64,000 nucleotides of DNA. Source: Marinomonas transparens. GTDB lineage: Bacteria > Pseudomonadota > Gammaproteobacteria > Pseudomonadales > Marinomonadaceae. Below are positions 17,120 to 25,085 of this stretch, one piece after another. A program made the translations under genes and the position numbers. Every line of letters starts with the position of its first letter. Position 1 is the stretch's first letter. The notes beneath the pieces are model-generated. The model did no database searches. It worked only from the letters and a program-made list of their open reading frames with translations, and was not told where the DNA came from. The DNA is taken from the NCBI RefSeq assembly GCF_016463975.1, contig NZ_JAEMNX010000023.1:17827-81826 (forward strand), given 5' to 3'.

Positions 17120-18346
17120 TTTATGATTGTTTACTTGCTGAAACAAGAATATTCCAGCAAGTAAACCACAACATGCTAGCCCCGCCCATATCCAAACGTG
17201 TGACACGTTAGTCGATGACAACAACCAGCCTGTGCTTATGTTACCGAGAAACGCATACAAGCCGCCGATGCAAGAGTACAAACCATAATGGCTGCCTAGT
17301 TCCTTAGCAGAGCAAAATTTAGGGACATAGGCTCCCAGAAGTGGAAAAACCAACATAGATCCAATACTAAAAAAAGCTGCACAAAGCATAAAAGGCAACG
17401 CGGGAAGGGAGGAAAAGGATAACGTCAGCCATAGATAACCCATGCCCATGATGCTCATTCCCAGACCCATACCCAGTGCCGTGCCTAGCCGTGCTTCGAC
17501 AAAACGGCTAATCGGCATTTGCATTAAGACGCCCATAATAGAAGAAGTGGCAAACACCCAAGTGATGATGCTTACATCCTGAGTGACGTTTCTTACTTCG
17601 TGAGGAATGGCAATATACAGCTGGTGGAACAAGAGATGATAAACCGAAGAGCAAAGCACAAAATACATAAAGGCTTTATGGGTCAGCATCCTTGCCCATT
17701 GTCGCCAAAAGGGGATGACAATGTTAGTTGCAGAAGCGGCTGATAAGTCGGTTTGCTGTGAGGCGAGTTCAGGCAAGTAACGCCATTGGATAAGCAGAAG
17801 CGCGGCAAAAATACCTGAGGAAAAGACACCGACCCAGAGAAAATCCACATAAATGAGTGCTAATCCAACGAGAGGGCCGAGTAACATACCCGCTTCTGAG
17901 GTGAGGCTTTGCAAGGCAAAGACCTTGTCTCGGGATCTTTGTTCTGGGTATTCAGAGGCTAAATAGGCTTGGCTACTGGGGGTAAAAAGCGCCCCCGCAA
18001 AGCCAGATAAAAACGCTCCGAGAATGAGAGCAGGAATGCTTTCTCCTATGCCTAGCAAGGCAAAGCCAGCAATGCGAACGGCACAACCAAGTAATATGAG
18101 CTGTTTATAACCGAGCCTATCCCCAAGGGTGCCGCCGACTAAAAAAAGCCCCTGTTGACTTAATACGCGCAGGCCTATGATCAAGCCAACATACCACCCG
18201 CTTATGCCCAAATCATGCTGAAGGTGGTCGGCAAGATAGGGTAGCAACATGTAGAAGCCGAGATTAAAGGTAAAGCCATTAATCACTAATACTCGGCCAG
18301 CCGGAGACAAGAACAGCCAATTTTTCATTAAGCGATGAGAAAACAT
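17090..18346 (-). CDS. MFS transporter (MdtH-like)
   Basis: A 418-residue, 12-TM major facilitator. The N-half has the loop 2-3 motif GGTLGDRLGYKQ and a TM5 region LTSEAGMLLGPLVG typical of proton-driven exporters of the MdtG/MdtH type. It starts only 19 nt after the stop of the pseudoazurin-like gene, so it belongs to the minus-strand iron-uptake operon. In that context it may move a siderophore or a related metabolite across the inner membrane, as MFS proteins do in many siderophore loci. The direction and substrate are inference. The start could also be ATG 18328 (MKNWLF). Confidence 0.8.
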   Translation of the reverse strand: MFSHRLMKNWLFLSPAGRVLVINGFTFNLGFYMLLPYLADHLQHDLGISGWYVGLIIGLRVLSQQGLFLVGGTLGDRLGYKQLILLGCAVRIAGFALLGIGESIPALILGAFLSGFAGALFTPSSQAYLASEYPEQRSRDKVFALQSLTSEAGMLLGPLVGLALIYVDFLWVGVFSSGIFAALLLIQWRYLPELASQQTDLSAASATNIVIPFWRQWARMLTHKAFMYFVLCSSVYHLLFHQLYIAIPHEVRNVTQDVSIITWVFATSSIMGVLMQMPISRFVEARLGTALGMGLGMSIMGMGYLWLTLSFSSLPALPFMLCAAFFSIGSMLVFPLLGAYVPKFCSAKELGSHYGLYSCIGGLYAFLGNISTGWLLSSTNVSHVWIWAGLACCGLLAGIFLFQQVNNHKSVTNLHSSN

Positions 18347-18365
18347 GGTCTAGTAAAGAATGCCT

Positions 18366-18806
18366 TTATGGAAGCGTGACTTGTTGAAGAAGAGCATCAA
18401 CACGTTCGGGCTTTAATGCCACTTTTGAACGCAGTCGTTTCGATTTTTTGTTAAGGGTTTCCATGTTGAGTGCATTGCCAACTTGGATCATCCCTATCAT
18501 GCCCATCATAAGATGAGGTGGGCAGTAATAAAAATGCACACCTTCATTATTGAGTAGCACAGTGTAGGCTTTATCGATAGGCGATTTCCATTGCTGATCG
18601 CCTTTTGGCACCACATAAGATTGAGCATTGTGGCCGCTGTGAGTCGGCACAAAGGTCACACTATCGCCTATTTGAGCTTGTATAAACGAAGGTTCGAACG
18701 TCATGCTGCCTTCATTTCCATAGTTGAGCATTTGCACCTGCCAGTCTTTGGCGAAACTTGATGTACAGGCTAAGAGCAATGCAATGGATGCCATTCCTTT
18801 AAACAA
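18366..18806 (-). CDS. Pseudoazurin-like periplasmic blue copper protein
   Basis: A 146-residue exported cupredoxin: signal peptide MFKGMASIALLLACTSSFA, then a single plastocyanin-like domain. All four type-1 copper ligands are visible with pseudoazurin spacing: H59 (HSGHN), C95, H98 (YYCPPH) and M103 (MMGM). A basic tail of about 35 residues (KKSKRLRSKVALK) extends beyond the usual end. Pseudoazurins normally pass electrons to denitrification enzymes, but no nitrite or N2O reductase gene is visible here. The start overlaps the iron-type ABC ATPase by 8 nt, so it is co-translated with the importer. A role in metal redox at uptake is inference. Confidence 0.88.
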   Translation of the reverse strand: MFKGMASIALLLACTSSFAKDWQVQMLNYGNEGSMTFEPSFIQAQIGDSVTFVPTHSGHNAQSYVVPKGDQQWKSPIDKAYTVLLNNEGVHFYYCPPHLMMGMIGMIQVGNALNMETLNKKSKRLRSKVALKPERVDALLQQVTLP

Positions 18807-19626
18807 GGCTTTCTACCTCTTTGCTTGAATGCTTAGGTGTTGGTGATAATGGAGCACTGTTGTTTTTTCGGACTGTGCGAATGAATGGAATGCCTGAGCT
18901 ATCTTTGGTGATTTGAGCATCCACCTTGTAAACTTCTTTTACCAGTGACGAGGTGAGAATGTTGTTTGGGTGGCCACTGGCGACCACATCGCCATCTTTT
19001 AAGACCAACAAGTTATCAGCGTATTGGGCGGCTAAATTGAGGTCGTGTAAGACCATGAGGGTTACCCAACCTTGCTGTTTAGTTTGAGTGTCTAGGTGGT
19101 CCAGTAACACATGCTGGAAATGCAAATCCAAAGCGCTCACTGGCTCATCTAACATGAGGATTTTAGGCTTTCTCATCAGGGCTTGAGCAAACAAAATCAT
19201 CTGACATTGACCACCACTGAGCTTGTTAACGTCACGGTTAGCAAGGTGCAGTAAGCCGATTTTATCGAGGGCGCTTAGTGCTTCTTTGATCAAGGAATCG
19301 TCTAAGCGTAAACCGAGGGAATTCAATTGTCCTAATAACACCACCTCTAAGACGCTTAACTCAACATCCAAACGAATGTCTTGTGGCATATAACCAAATT
19401 GCTTTCGCCAGTGAGAAAGTTGCTTGCGCTGTAACGCGTCACCAGCAAATAAAATATCACCAGACTTGGCTTGAATATCACCAAATAAGGTTTTCAGTAG
19501 GGTGCTTTTACCTGTGCCATTGGGGCCAATGATGACGTTTACTTTGCCTGCTTCTAGGGAAAAAGACATGTCTTTGGCAAGTACTAGGCTATCTAACGCA
19601 ACATTGAGTTTATTAACTTGTAACAT
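18799..19626 (-). CDS. FecE/FepC-type ABC transporter ATPase
   Basis: A 275-residue ATPase of a siderophore/B12-type importer. It has Walker A GPNGTGKST (about residue 35), the Q-loop in YMPQDIR, signature LSGGQCQ (Cys in place of the usual Arg), Walker B ILMLDEP and switch His in LHDLN. The C-terminal tail after about residue 240 is Ser/Pro/Lys-rich and longer than usual. It lies 3 nt after the permease gene and overlaps the pseudoazurin gene. It powers the permease encoded at 19630-20682. Confidence 0.92.
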   Translation of the reverse strand: MLQVNKLNVALDSLVLAKDMSFSLEAGKVNVIIGPNGTGKSTLLKTLFGDIQAKSGDILFAGDALQRKQLSHWRKQFGYMPQDIRLDVELSVLEVVLLGQLNSLGLRLDDSLIKEALSALDKIGLLHLANRDVNKLSGGQCQMILFAQALMRKPKILMLDEPVSALDLHFQHVLLDHLDTQTKQQGWVTLMVLHDLNLAAQYADNLLVLKDGDVVASGHPNNILTSSLVKEVYKVDAQITKDSSGIPFIRTVRKNNSAPLSPTPKHSSKEVESLV

Positions 19627-19629
19627 GCT

Positions 19630-20682
19630 TTAGCGCCTCTTTCCTAAAATCAGCCAGAAAAAGAAAGGTACGCCAATGATTGCGGTGACAATGCCGATAG
19701 GGAAGAGCGCACCGGGTACGATGACTTTGGATAATACCGACGCACTAGAGAGCAGAAAGGCGCCGATGATAAAAGACAAAGGCAAGAAAAAGCGCTGGTC
19801 TTCTCCCACTAACATTTTAGCGATATTGGGCGCGACGATACCGACAAAACCAATAATGCCAACGAAACTGGTGACGGTGGCTGTCATGATAGCAACGATA
19901 AACAAGGTTCTTAAACGTAGCTGAGAGACATTCACCCCCAAGCTTTTTGCTCTTTCTTCACCGAGTCGTAACGCGGTCAGTTTCCAAGCGTCTCGAATTA
20001 AGAAAAACATGCAGATTGCTGTGACGCCGATGATGATCGACAGGTTTGACCAAGAGGCCTTTGATAAACTGCCAAATAACCAGAAGAGAATTTGCTGACT
20101 TAATTCAGGTGAAGAGACAAATTGTACTAATGACAAAAGTGACTGGAACAGAAACAATAGCGCGATACCTGCCAGAATAAGTTGGCCAGAACTGATGTGT
20201 CGCATGGTAGCAAGGGCAAACAAAAATGTGGCTGCCAACATACAGCAAACAAAAGCGCCTAATGGCACGGCAATATTTGTATCGATTCCCAAGGAGCCGA
20301 AATACAACATGAGTGCGGCACCAAACCCTGCCGCCGCCGCCATGCCTAAGGTATAAGGACTCGCCATGGAATTATTCAACAAGGTTTGCATTTCTGCACC
20401 GCCTACCCCTAGTACTCCCCCTACGACAACGGCCATAATGGCGATGGGCAAACGCAGACTAGTCACGATGACTTTGGTCGTGGGGTCAACCTCGACAGGG
20501 AAACCGAGTAGGTTAAGTAGGGCATTAGTGACTTCTTTTACATTGAGCAAAGAAGGGCCGGTGGCAATGTCCAGCACAAAGGAGGAAGCAAGAACAACAA
20601 GTAGAATGCTGATAACAGACCAACGGCGCTTTTCACTGCGCCGTTGGGTTGAAATCGCATCAGCCATTAAGTCTGATTGCAT
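19630..20682 (-). CDS. FecCD-family iron-siderophore ABC permease
   Basis: A 350-residue inner-membrane permease with about ten helices. It has the family motif GAxMQTLLNN (GGAEMQTLLNNSMASPYTLG around residue 95), the coupling-helix segment LRLGEERAKSLGVN, and the GIIGFVGIVAPNIAK motif near 275. It probably homodimerises, since only one permease gene is present in this operon, unlike the two-permease set at 29219-31107. It lies between the binding protein gene (26-nt gap) and the ATPase gene (3-nt gap). Confidence 0.92.
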   Translation of the reverse strand: MQSDLMADAISTQRRSEKRRWSVISILLVVLASSFVLDIATGPSLLNVKEVTNALLNLLGFPVEVDPTTKVIVTSLRLPIAIMAVVVGGVLGVGGAEMQTLLNNSMASPYTLGMAAAAGFGAALMLYFGSLGIDTNIAVPLGAFVCCMLAATFLFALATMRHISSGQLILAGIALLFLFQSLLSLVQFVSSPELSQQILFWLFGSLSKASWSNLSIIIGVTAICMFFLIRDAWKLTALRLGEERAKSLGVNVSQLRLRTLFIVAIMTATVTSFVGIIGFVGIVAPNIAKMLVGEDQRFFLPLSFIIGAFLLSSASVLSKVIVPGALFPIGIVTAIIGVPFFFWLILGKRR

Positions 20683-20708
20683 GGGTAGTGGATCCGTTGA
20701 GTAATATA

Positions 20709-21806
20709 TTACTCAGTGATGTTGACGGTAAAAGTACCTGTTGGTGTAACGGGTAGGTATTTTTTATAGAAGTTTAAATACTCTTGCTCTGGATTAACGT
20801 CTTTGAACAAGCTTGGGTACATGGCCTTCGCTAGGAACTGAGCCATAGGCGCGTCCAAAATGGAACGGGATGCGCCTTGGTAAATACCATGTACTCGGCC
20901 ATTTTCTACGGCTGGCATTTGTTGCCATCCAGCACGAGTTTCGAAACCACGTAAGCGAGACAGCGCGAGTTTTCGGTCAATGCCTTGGCCCATAGGAAGT
21001 GCTTCGCCTTTTACGCCAGATTCCGTACCGGATAGGAAAACCACTTCAGGCTTAGAGGCCAATACTTGTTCAGGGTTCATCGGCCCCCACCATTCAACGA
21101 AAGGGGCGGCAATGTTGTCGCCGCCCATGGCGGTTACCATAGCGCCCCACATGTTTTTGCCATAGGTGAAGCTGTATTGGCTTGGGCCTTTATTACCAAA
21201 CTCTATATAGGTACGTGGCTTAGGCAAGTTAGCTTCTTTTATACGTTGTCGAGTCGATTCAATGGTTTGCTGGTATTCAGAGGCGATTTGCTCAGCACGT
21301 TTTTCTTGCCCTGTTAGCTGGCCAATAATGTGAGTGCTTTTTATATGGCGTTCTAGTGTTTGCGCATTGTAGTCAACCACTATAATAGGAATGCCTGCGT
21401 CTTCTAAACGGTCGACATCCATACCAAGGCCTTTAAACTGCCAATCGGCTAATAGAATCACACTTGGTTTTAGGCTTAAGACTTTTTCGATAGAGAAAGT
21501 TTGCGCTTCTACTTCACCCACATCAGGAATGTTTTTTAGAGAAGGGCGGTAGTTTGTATAAAGATCCCAGCTTGCAGGACGCCAGCCCTTCCAAGTATCT
21601 AGCGATAAACCAACGACATTATCGAAGGCTTTTTCAGTGCCAATGGCCATATAGTCTTCGGCATAGAAGCCCAAAATAACGCGTTTAGCTGGTACATCAA
21701 CGTCGACTTGTCTTCCTAACACGTCATTAATAACTTCCACTTTTGCTTGTGTGGCCCCAGTGAAAATAGTTAAGCCTACTAGGGTAAGAAGAGTACGAAA
21801 GTTCAT
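20709..21806 (-). CDS. Periplasmic iron-complex binding protein
   Basis: A 365-residue class III (helical-backbone) binding protein. Signal peptide MNFRTLLTLVGLTIFTGATQA is followed by VINDVLGRQVDVDVPAKRVI, the usual family opening. The N-lobe segment LSLKPSVILLADWQ and the C-lobe AMGGDNIAAPF...MNPEQVLASKPEVVFLSG are characteristic. It has no lipobox, so it is soluble in the periplasm. The protein is longer than FepB-type members. It is the first gene of the operon with permease, ATPase, pseudoazurin and MFS genes, divergent from entC across a promoter region with a Fur operator. The ligand is unknown. Confidence 0.88.
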   Translation of the reverse strand: MNFRTLLTLVGLTIFTGATQAKVEVINDVLGRQVDVDVPAKRVILGFYAEDYMAIGTEKAFDNVVGLSLDTWKGWRPASWDLYTNYRPSLKNIPDVGEVEAQTFSIEKVLSLKPSVILLADWQFKGLGMDVDRLEDAGIPIIVVDYNAQTLERHIKSTHIIGQLTGQEKRAEQIASEYQQTIESTRQRIKEANLPKPRTYIEFGNKGPSQYSFTYGKNMWGAMVTAMGGDNIAAPFVEWWGPMNPEQVLASKPEVVFLSGTESGVKGEALPMGQGIDRKLALSRLRGFETRAGWQQMPAVENGRVHGIYQGASRSILDAPMAQFLAKAMYPSLFKDVNPEQEYLNFYKKYLPVTPTGTFTVNITE

Positions 21807-22018
21807 TTAAACAACCTTTTTCAATTAAGAATGATTTTTGTTTGGCATCATACTGACGGGGAAAAAATTAGCAAGAGATTTATTGATATGAAAGATGCAG
21901 TTGATAACCATAATTAAAGGAGTGTGCTTTTATGGCCGTATGTTATTTACTATTCTAAGGAAATTATAACAATCCACTAGCCAACGTTAATGCAATTGAT
22001 TATCATCTATTAAAATAT

Positions 22019-22037
22019 GGTATTGATAATCATTATC
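22019..22037. promoter_or_regulatory. Fur box upstream of entC
   Basis: 17 of 19 positions match the GATAATGATAATCATTATC consensus, including 13 consecutive matches. It lies 17 bp before the entC start codon and within 215 bp of the divergent binding-protein gene, so iron repression of entC and possibly both directions is expected. A weaker partial match lies near 21995-22013. Confidence 0.88.
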
Positions 22038-22053
22038 GTTAAGTGAGGTGTGT

Positions 22054-23229
22054 ATGGATATTACCTTTCCAGACTATGCTGCTTCTTCGGCATCTGGTCA
22101 GTCTAAAACGGACATGTTTTTGTTTAATTCGAATGTTAACCTTGTGCGTGCGCGTGGTCTTAGTCAGCGTCTTTCGTTGCCGATTCTTTCTCCAAATTTC
22201 AATCAAGAAGTACAGAACCTCTTTAAACAAGAGACAAGCAAAGGAAACCCTAATCCTATTCTGGTTGGCGCGATTCCGTTTGATATGAATCAACCCGTAG
22301 CGCTCATTGCACCAGAATTGTCGGAACGGGTGACACCATTTGCTTCTAGCTTGTCTCCATTTGTTGATAAGGATTTCTCCCATCAGGTGGCAGAGCAAAG
22401 TTTCACGCCAAGCTATAAGCCCTTCTTAGGAATGATTGAACAGGCGCTTGCTACTTTTAAAAATGAGAGTCTAAAAAAAGTAGTATTGTCTAAAATATTG
22501 GACCTCACTCTGGATAAAACAGTCGATATTCCTCGTTTACTCGCCAATATTATGGGGCAGAACCCTAAGGCTTATCATTTTAGTATGCCGCTTGAAAACA
22601 GCGTCTTGATTGGCGCCAGCCCAGAATTACTTATTAGAAAACAAGCAAACAAAATATTTTCTAATCCACTAGCCGGATCAGCCAAGCGACTACAAAATGC
22701 CGAGGCTGATCGACAAGCCGCGGAGACGCTTGCTCAGTCAGTAAAAGATCAGTATGAACATCGCTTGGTGGTTGAGTCCATTCGATCTTCATTGATGCCA
22801 TTAGTAGAAAGTATGAAGATAGAGGCCGAGCCAAGTCTTATCTCGACGCCAACCATGTGGCATTTATCCACCCACATTGAGGCGACGCTGGCGGCTGATA
22901 ATGAATTCTCTATTTTTGATTTCATCAAGAGTATGCATCCAACTCCTGCTATGTGTGGTACGCCAACCTTACTTGCTAAAGATCATATTGAGACGCTAGA
23001 GCCTCATCAACGAGGCTTTTTTAGTGGTCTTGTTGGCTGGTGTGATGCCCAAGGTAATGGAGAGTGGGCGATTGCCATACGCTGTGCGGAAGTGTCTGCT
23101 AATAAGGTAAAACTGTTTGCTGGCGCCGGTGTGGTTCCCGATTCAACGCCGGAAAGTGAATGGTTAGAAACCAGCGCAAAAATGCGCACTATGATTAATG
23201 CATTTGGAATAAAGGAAGGCGTGATATGA
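22054..23229 (+). CDS. entC: Isochorismate synthase
   Basis: A 391-residue chorismate-utilising enzyme that converts chorismate to isochorismate, the first step to 2,3-dihydroxybenzoate (DHB). C-terminal family motifs are clear: LIGASPELL, the substrate-site GSAKR segment, [31 protein letters not shown] and the terminal [14 protein letters not shown]. The ATG at 22054 has GAGG 5 nt upstream and is preferred over GTG 22048. It heads an iron-regulated operon; its TGA overlaps the ATG of an entE relic, which in turn overlaps entA. Confidence 0.93.
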   Translation: MDITFPDYAASSASGQSKTDMFLFNSNVNLVRARGLSQRLSLPILSPNFNQEVQNLFKQETSKGNPNPILVGAIPFDMNQPVALIAPELSERVTPFASSLSPFVDKDFSHQVAEQSFTPSYKPFLGMIEQALATFKNESLKKVVLSKILDLTLDKTVDIPRLLANIMGQNPKAYHFSMPLENSVLIGASPELLIRKQANKIFSNPLAGSAKRLQNAEADRQAAETLAQSVKDQYEHRLVVESIRSSLMPLVESMKIEAEPSLISTPTMWHLSTHIEATLAADNEFSIFDFIKSMHPTPAMCGTPTLLAKDHIETLEPHQRGFFSGLVGWCDAQGNGEWAIAIRCAEVSANKVKLFAGAGVVPDSTPESEWLETSAKMRTMINAFGIKEGVI

Positions 23230-23375
23230 GTATTGCCTATACACCGTGGCCAGAAGCCTTTGCGAAAACTTATCGTGAAAAAGGTTACTGGACGGATCGC
23301 CCATTGGAGGACCTGATCGACAATGTACTTCTTACGAATGCACGTATTCAATATCAAAAAGTGACAGCAGCATGA
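23226..23375 (+). pseudogene. N-terminal relic of entE between entC and entA
   Basis: A 49-codon open frame begins [20 protein letters not shown] and continues YWTDRPL. This is the characteristic N-terminus of DHB-AMP ligase (EntE), also seen in the intact copy here (RWPSDRAQQYREKGYWIDRPL at about residues 10-30). After about 34 residues the resemblance ends and the frame stops after QKVTAA. Both ends overlap neighbours by ATGA, so translational coupling from entC to entA is preserved. The simplest reading is deletion of entE (and perhaps entB) from an ancestral entCEBA operon, leaving an in-frame stub; the working entE is at 36006. Confidence 0.8.
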
Positions 23376-24130
23376 TTAATCCTCTCGATTTTTCAGGTAA
23401 AACCGTTTGGGTAACTGGTGCTGGTAGAGGTATTGGTTTAGAGGTGGCGAATCAGTTCACCGAATTGGGTGCAAAAGTCATCGGCTTTGATCTGATGTTT
23501 GATGAAAGTGCCTATGGTTTTGATTGTGTTGTTTTAGATATCAGCAACGAAAAATCGGTGAAGCAAGCGGTACAGCAAACGTTTACTAATTTTCCGGTAT
23601 TGGATGTGCTGGTAAATGGTGCGGGCATATTGCGTTTAGGCAGCGTTGAAGAAACCAGCCTTGAAGATTTTAAACATTGTTTTAATGTGAATGCGGGTGG
23701 GGCGTTTTTGATGATCAAACACACCATGCCGAGCTTCAAAAGCCAGCAGCATGGTGCGATAGTGACTATTAGCTCGAATGCCGCCAAGGTGCCGCGACAA
23801 AACATGGCTGCGTATTGTGCATCGAAAGCCGCTTTGTCAGCGTTAAGCCATACTGCTGCGTTAGAACTGGCGTCCTATGGCGTGCGTTGTAATGTGGTTT
23901 GCCCTGGTTCTACAGACACGCCAATGCAACGCTTGTTATGGACCAGTGACGAAGCAGAGCAAAACACCATAAAGGGTTTTCCTGAGCAATATAAACTGGG
24001 TATTCCCCTTGGTAAAATTGCGCAACCGAGCGATATTGCGCAAACGGTATTGTTCTTTGCGTCTTCTATGTCGAACCATATTACCATGCAGGATGTGGTG
24101 GCAGACGGCGGGGCAACCTTAAATGCCTAA
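23372..24130 (+). CDS. entA: 2,3-dihydro-2,3-dihydroxybenzoate dehydrogenase
   Basis: A 252-residue short-chain dehydrogenase. It has the nucleotide-binding motif [11 protein letters not shown] (residues about 13-23), NGAG near 85, and catalytic Ser (TISSNA) and YxxxK (YCASKAA). It oxidises the product of isochorismatase to DHB with NAD+. Context (entC upstream with ATGA coupling via the relic, other DHB genes in the island) fixes the role among SDRs. A bidirectional terminator follows. Confidence 0.92.
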   Translation: MINPLDFSGKTVWVTGAGRGIGLEVANQFTELGAKVIGFDLMFDESAYGFDCVVLDISNEKSVKQAVQQTFTNFPVLDVLVNGAGILRLGSVEETSLEDFKHCFNVNAGGAFLMIKHTMPSFKSQQHGAIVTISSNAAKVPRQNMAAYCASKAALSALSHTAALELASYGVRCNVVCPGSTDTPMQRLLWTSDEAEQNTIKGFPEQYKLGIPLGKIAQPSDIAQTVLFFASSMSNHITMQDVVADGGATLNA

Positions 24131-24160
24131 TTGCTAGCACAACAAAACACTTTAAAGTAT

Positions 24161-24198
24161 AAAAAAAGCTCGGTATGACCATCATACCGAGCTTTTTT
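24161..24198. terminator. Rho-independent terminator
   Basis: Long inverted repeat (AAAAGCTCGGTATG and complement around 5 nt) flanked by A and T runs. It ends the entCA transcript immediately before the phosphopantetheinyl transferase gene. Confidence 0.9.
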
Positions 24199-24215
24199 AT
24201 AGGGATATGGATTCA

Positions 24216-24920
24216 ATGAATAGTTATCATCGAACTCAAATACACCTTACTGGGCTTGGATTTTTAAATGTCAGTCACTTTATTTTTAAAGCGGGGAGCT
24301 TGATAGGCTCCGAAAGCGAAGCGAGTATCGTCAAGCCCACGGGTTACGAAAAGTGGCGAAGTAAACGCAAAGAGACCTTCTTAGCAGGGCGACTGGCGGT
24401 ACGTGATGCACAGGTGTGTTTGAAGGTGCCAACTGTCCCTATTGTCAAAGCTGCAGGTGGCTCACCTGTTTGGCCGAGCGACTATACTGGCAGCCTTTCT
24501 CATACTGATAGCCAAGCTGTTGCCGTGTTACTTTCTAAGTCACAAAGCATTGTCAAAGGTATTGGCATAGACATAGAGTTAATCGCCAGCGCCAACCAGT
24601 TAGATGCTTCTGACATGATAGGAATAGCGTCGGAATTTCAGCTGTTGAGTGACCTTAATGAAGGGGGGTCTATAGAAAAGCCTTTAGCGACCTTGCTCTT
24701 ATTTTCATTAAAGGAAAGTCTCTACAAAGCACTTTATCCCATTGTTGGAGAGTTCTTTGATTTCCTCGATGCAGAGCTCATTGGTGCTGAAAGCGACAGC
24801 CAAAACCAATTCAGCTTGCAAATAAAACGAGATTTAAGTGATCAAGTGCAAAGCGGGTTTTTAATAAAAGCTGGTTTTATAGAGCAAAACGGAAATTTAC
24901 TGACTTGGGCTTATTGGTAG
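24216..24920 (+). CDS. entD: 4'-phosphopantetheinyl transferase (EntD/Sfp type)
   Basis: A protein of about 234 residues that activates carrier domains by moving phosphopantetheine from CoA to serine. Visible family motifs are GSPVWP..YTGSLSHTD (CoA/His region), GIGIDIELI (Mg-binding Asp/Glu) and FSLKESLYKALYP (catalytic W/KEA-like KES motif). It is needed by the EntB aryl carrier and the carrier of the 725-residue NRPS protein. The start is uncertain: ATG 24207 lies only 2 nt after AGGG, whereas ATG 24216 has better spacing. A terminator separates it from entA, so some read-through or an internal promoter is needed. Confidence 0.88.
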   Translation: MNSYHRTQIHLTGLGFLNVSHFIFKAGSLIGSESEASIVKPTGYEKWRSKRKETFLAGRLAVRDAQVCLKVPTVPIVKAAGGSPVWPSDYTGSLSHTDSQAVAVLLSKSQSIVKGIGIDIELIASANQLDASDMIGIASEFQLLSDLNEGGSIEKPLATLLLFSLKESLYKALYPIVGEFFDFLDAELIGAESDSQNQFSLQIKRDLSDQVQSGFLIKAGFIEQNGNLLTWAYW

Positions 24921-24964
24921 AGACACTGTTCTTTTTTTGCGACCTGACAATCATGCATTACTAG

Positions 24965-24997
24965 AAAAGGCGAATCCTCACGGATTCGCCTTTTTTT
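24965..24997. terminator. Rho-independent terminator
   Basis: 10-bp arms AGGCGAATCC / GGATTCGCCT with A and T tracts, downstream of the phosphopantetheinyl transferase gene. Confidence 0.9.
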
Positions 24998-25043
24998 ACC
25001 TAGTGTAGGTGTCTTATTGAAATGACTGGTTACTGGAAAATGC

Positions 25044-25079
25044 AAAACGCCTATTTCATTTTAGAACCTAGGCGTTTTT
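25044..25079. terminator. Rho-independent terminator of the receptor operon
   Basis: 10-bp arms AAAACGCCTA / TAGGCGTTTT around 15 nt, just after the stop of the minus-strand receptor gene. A and T flanks allow use in both directions. Confidence 0.85.
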
Positions 25080-25085
25080 CTGTCG

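Noticed and set aside
18366..18806. Pseudoazurin as evidence for denitrification
   Set aside because: No nitrite, nitric oxide or nitrous oxide reductase gene is in the window, and the gene overlaps an iron-type ABC ATPase gene.
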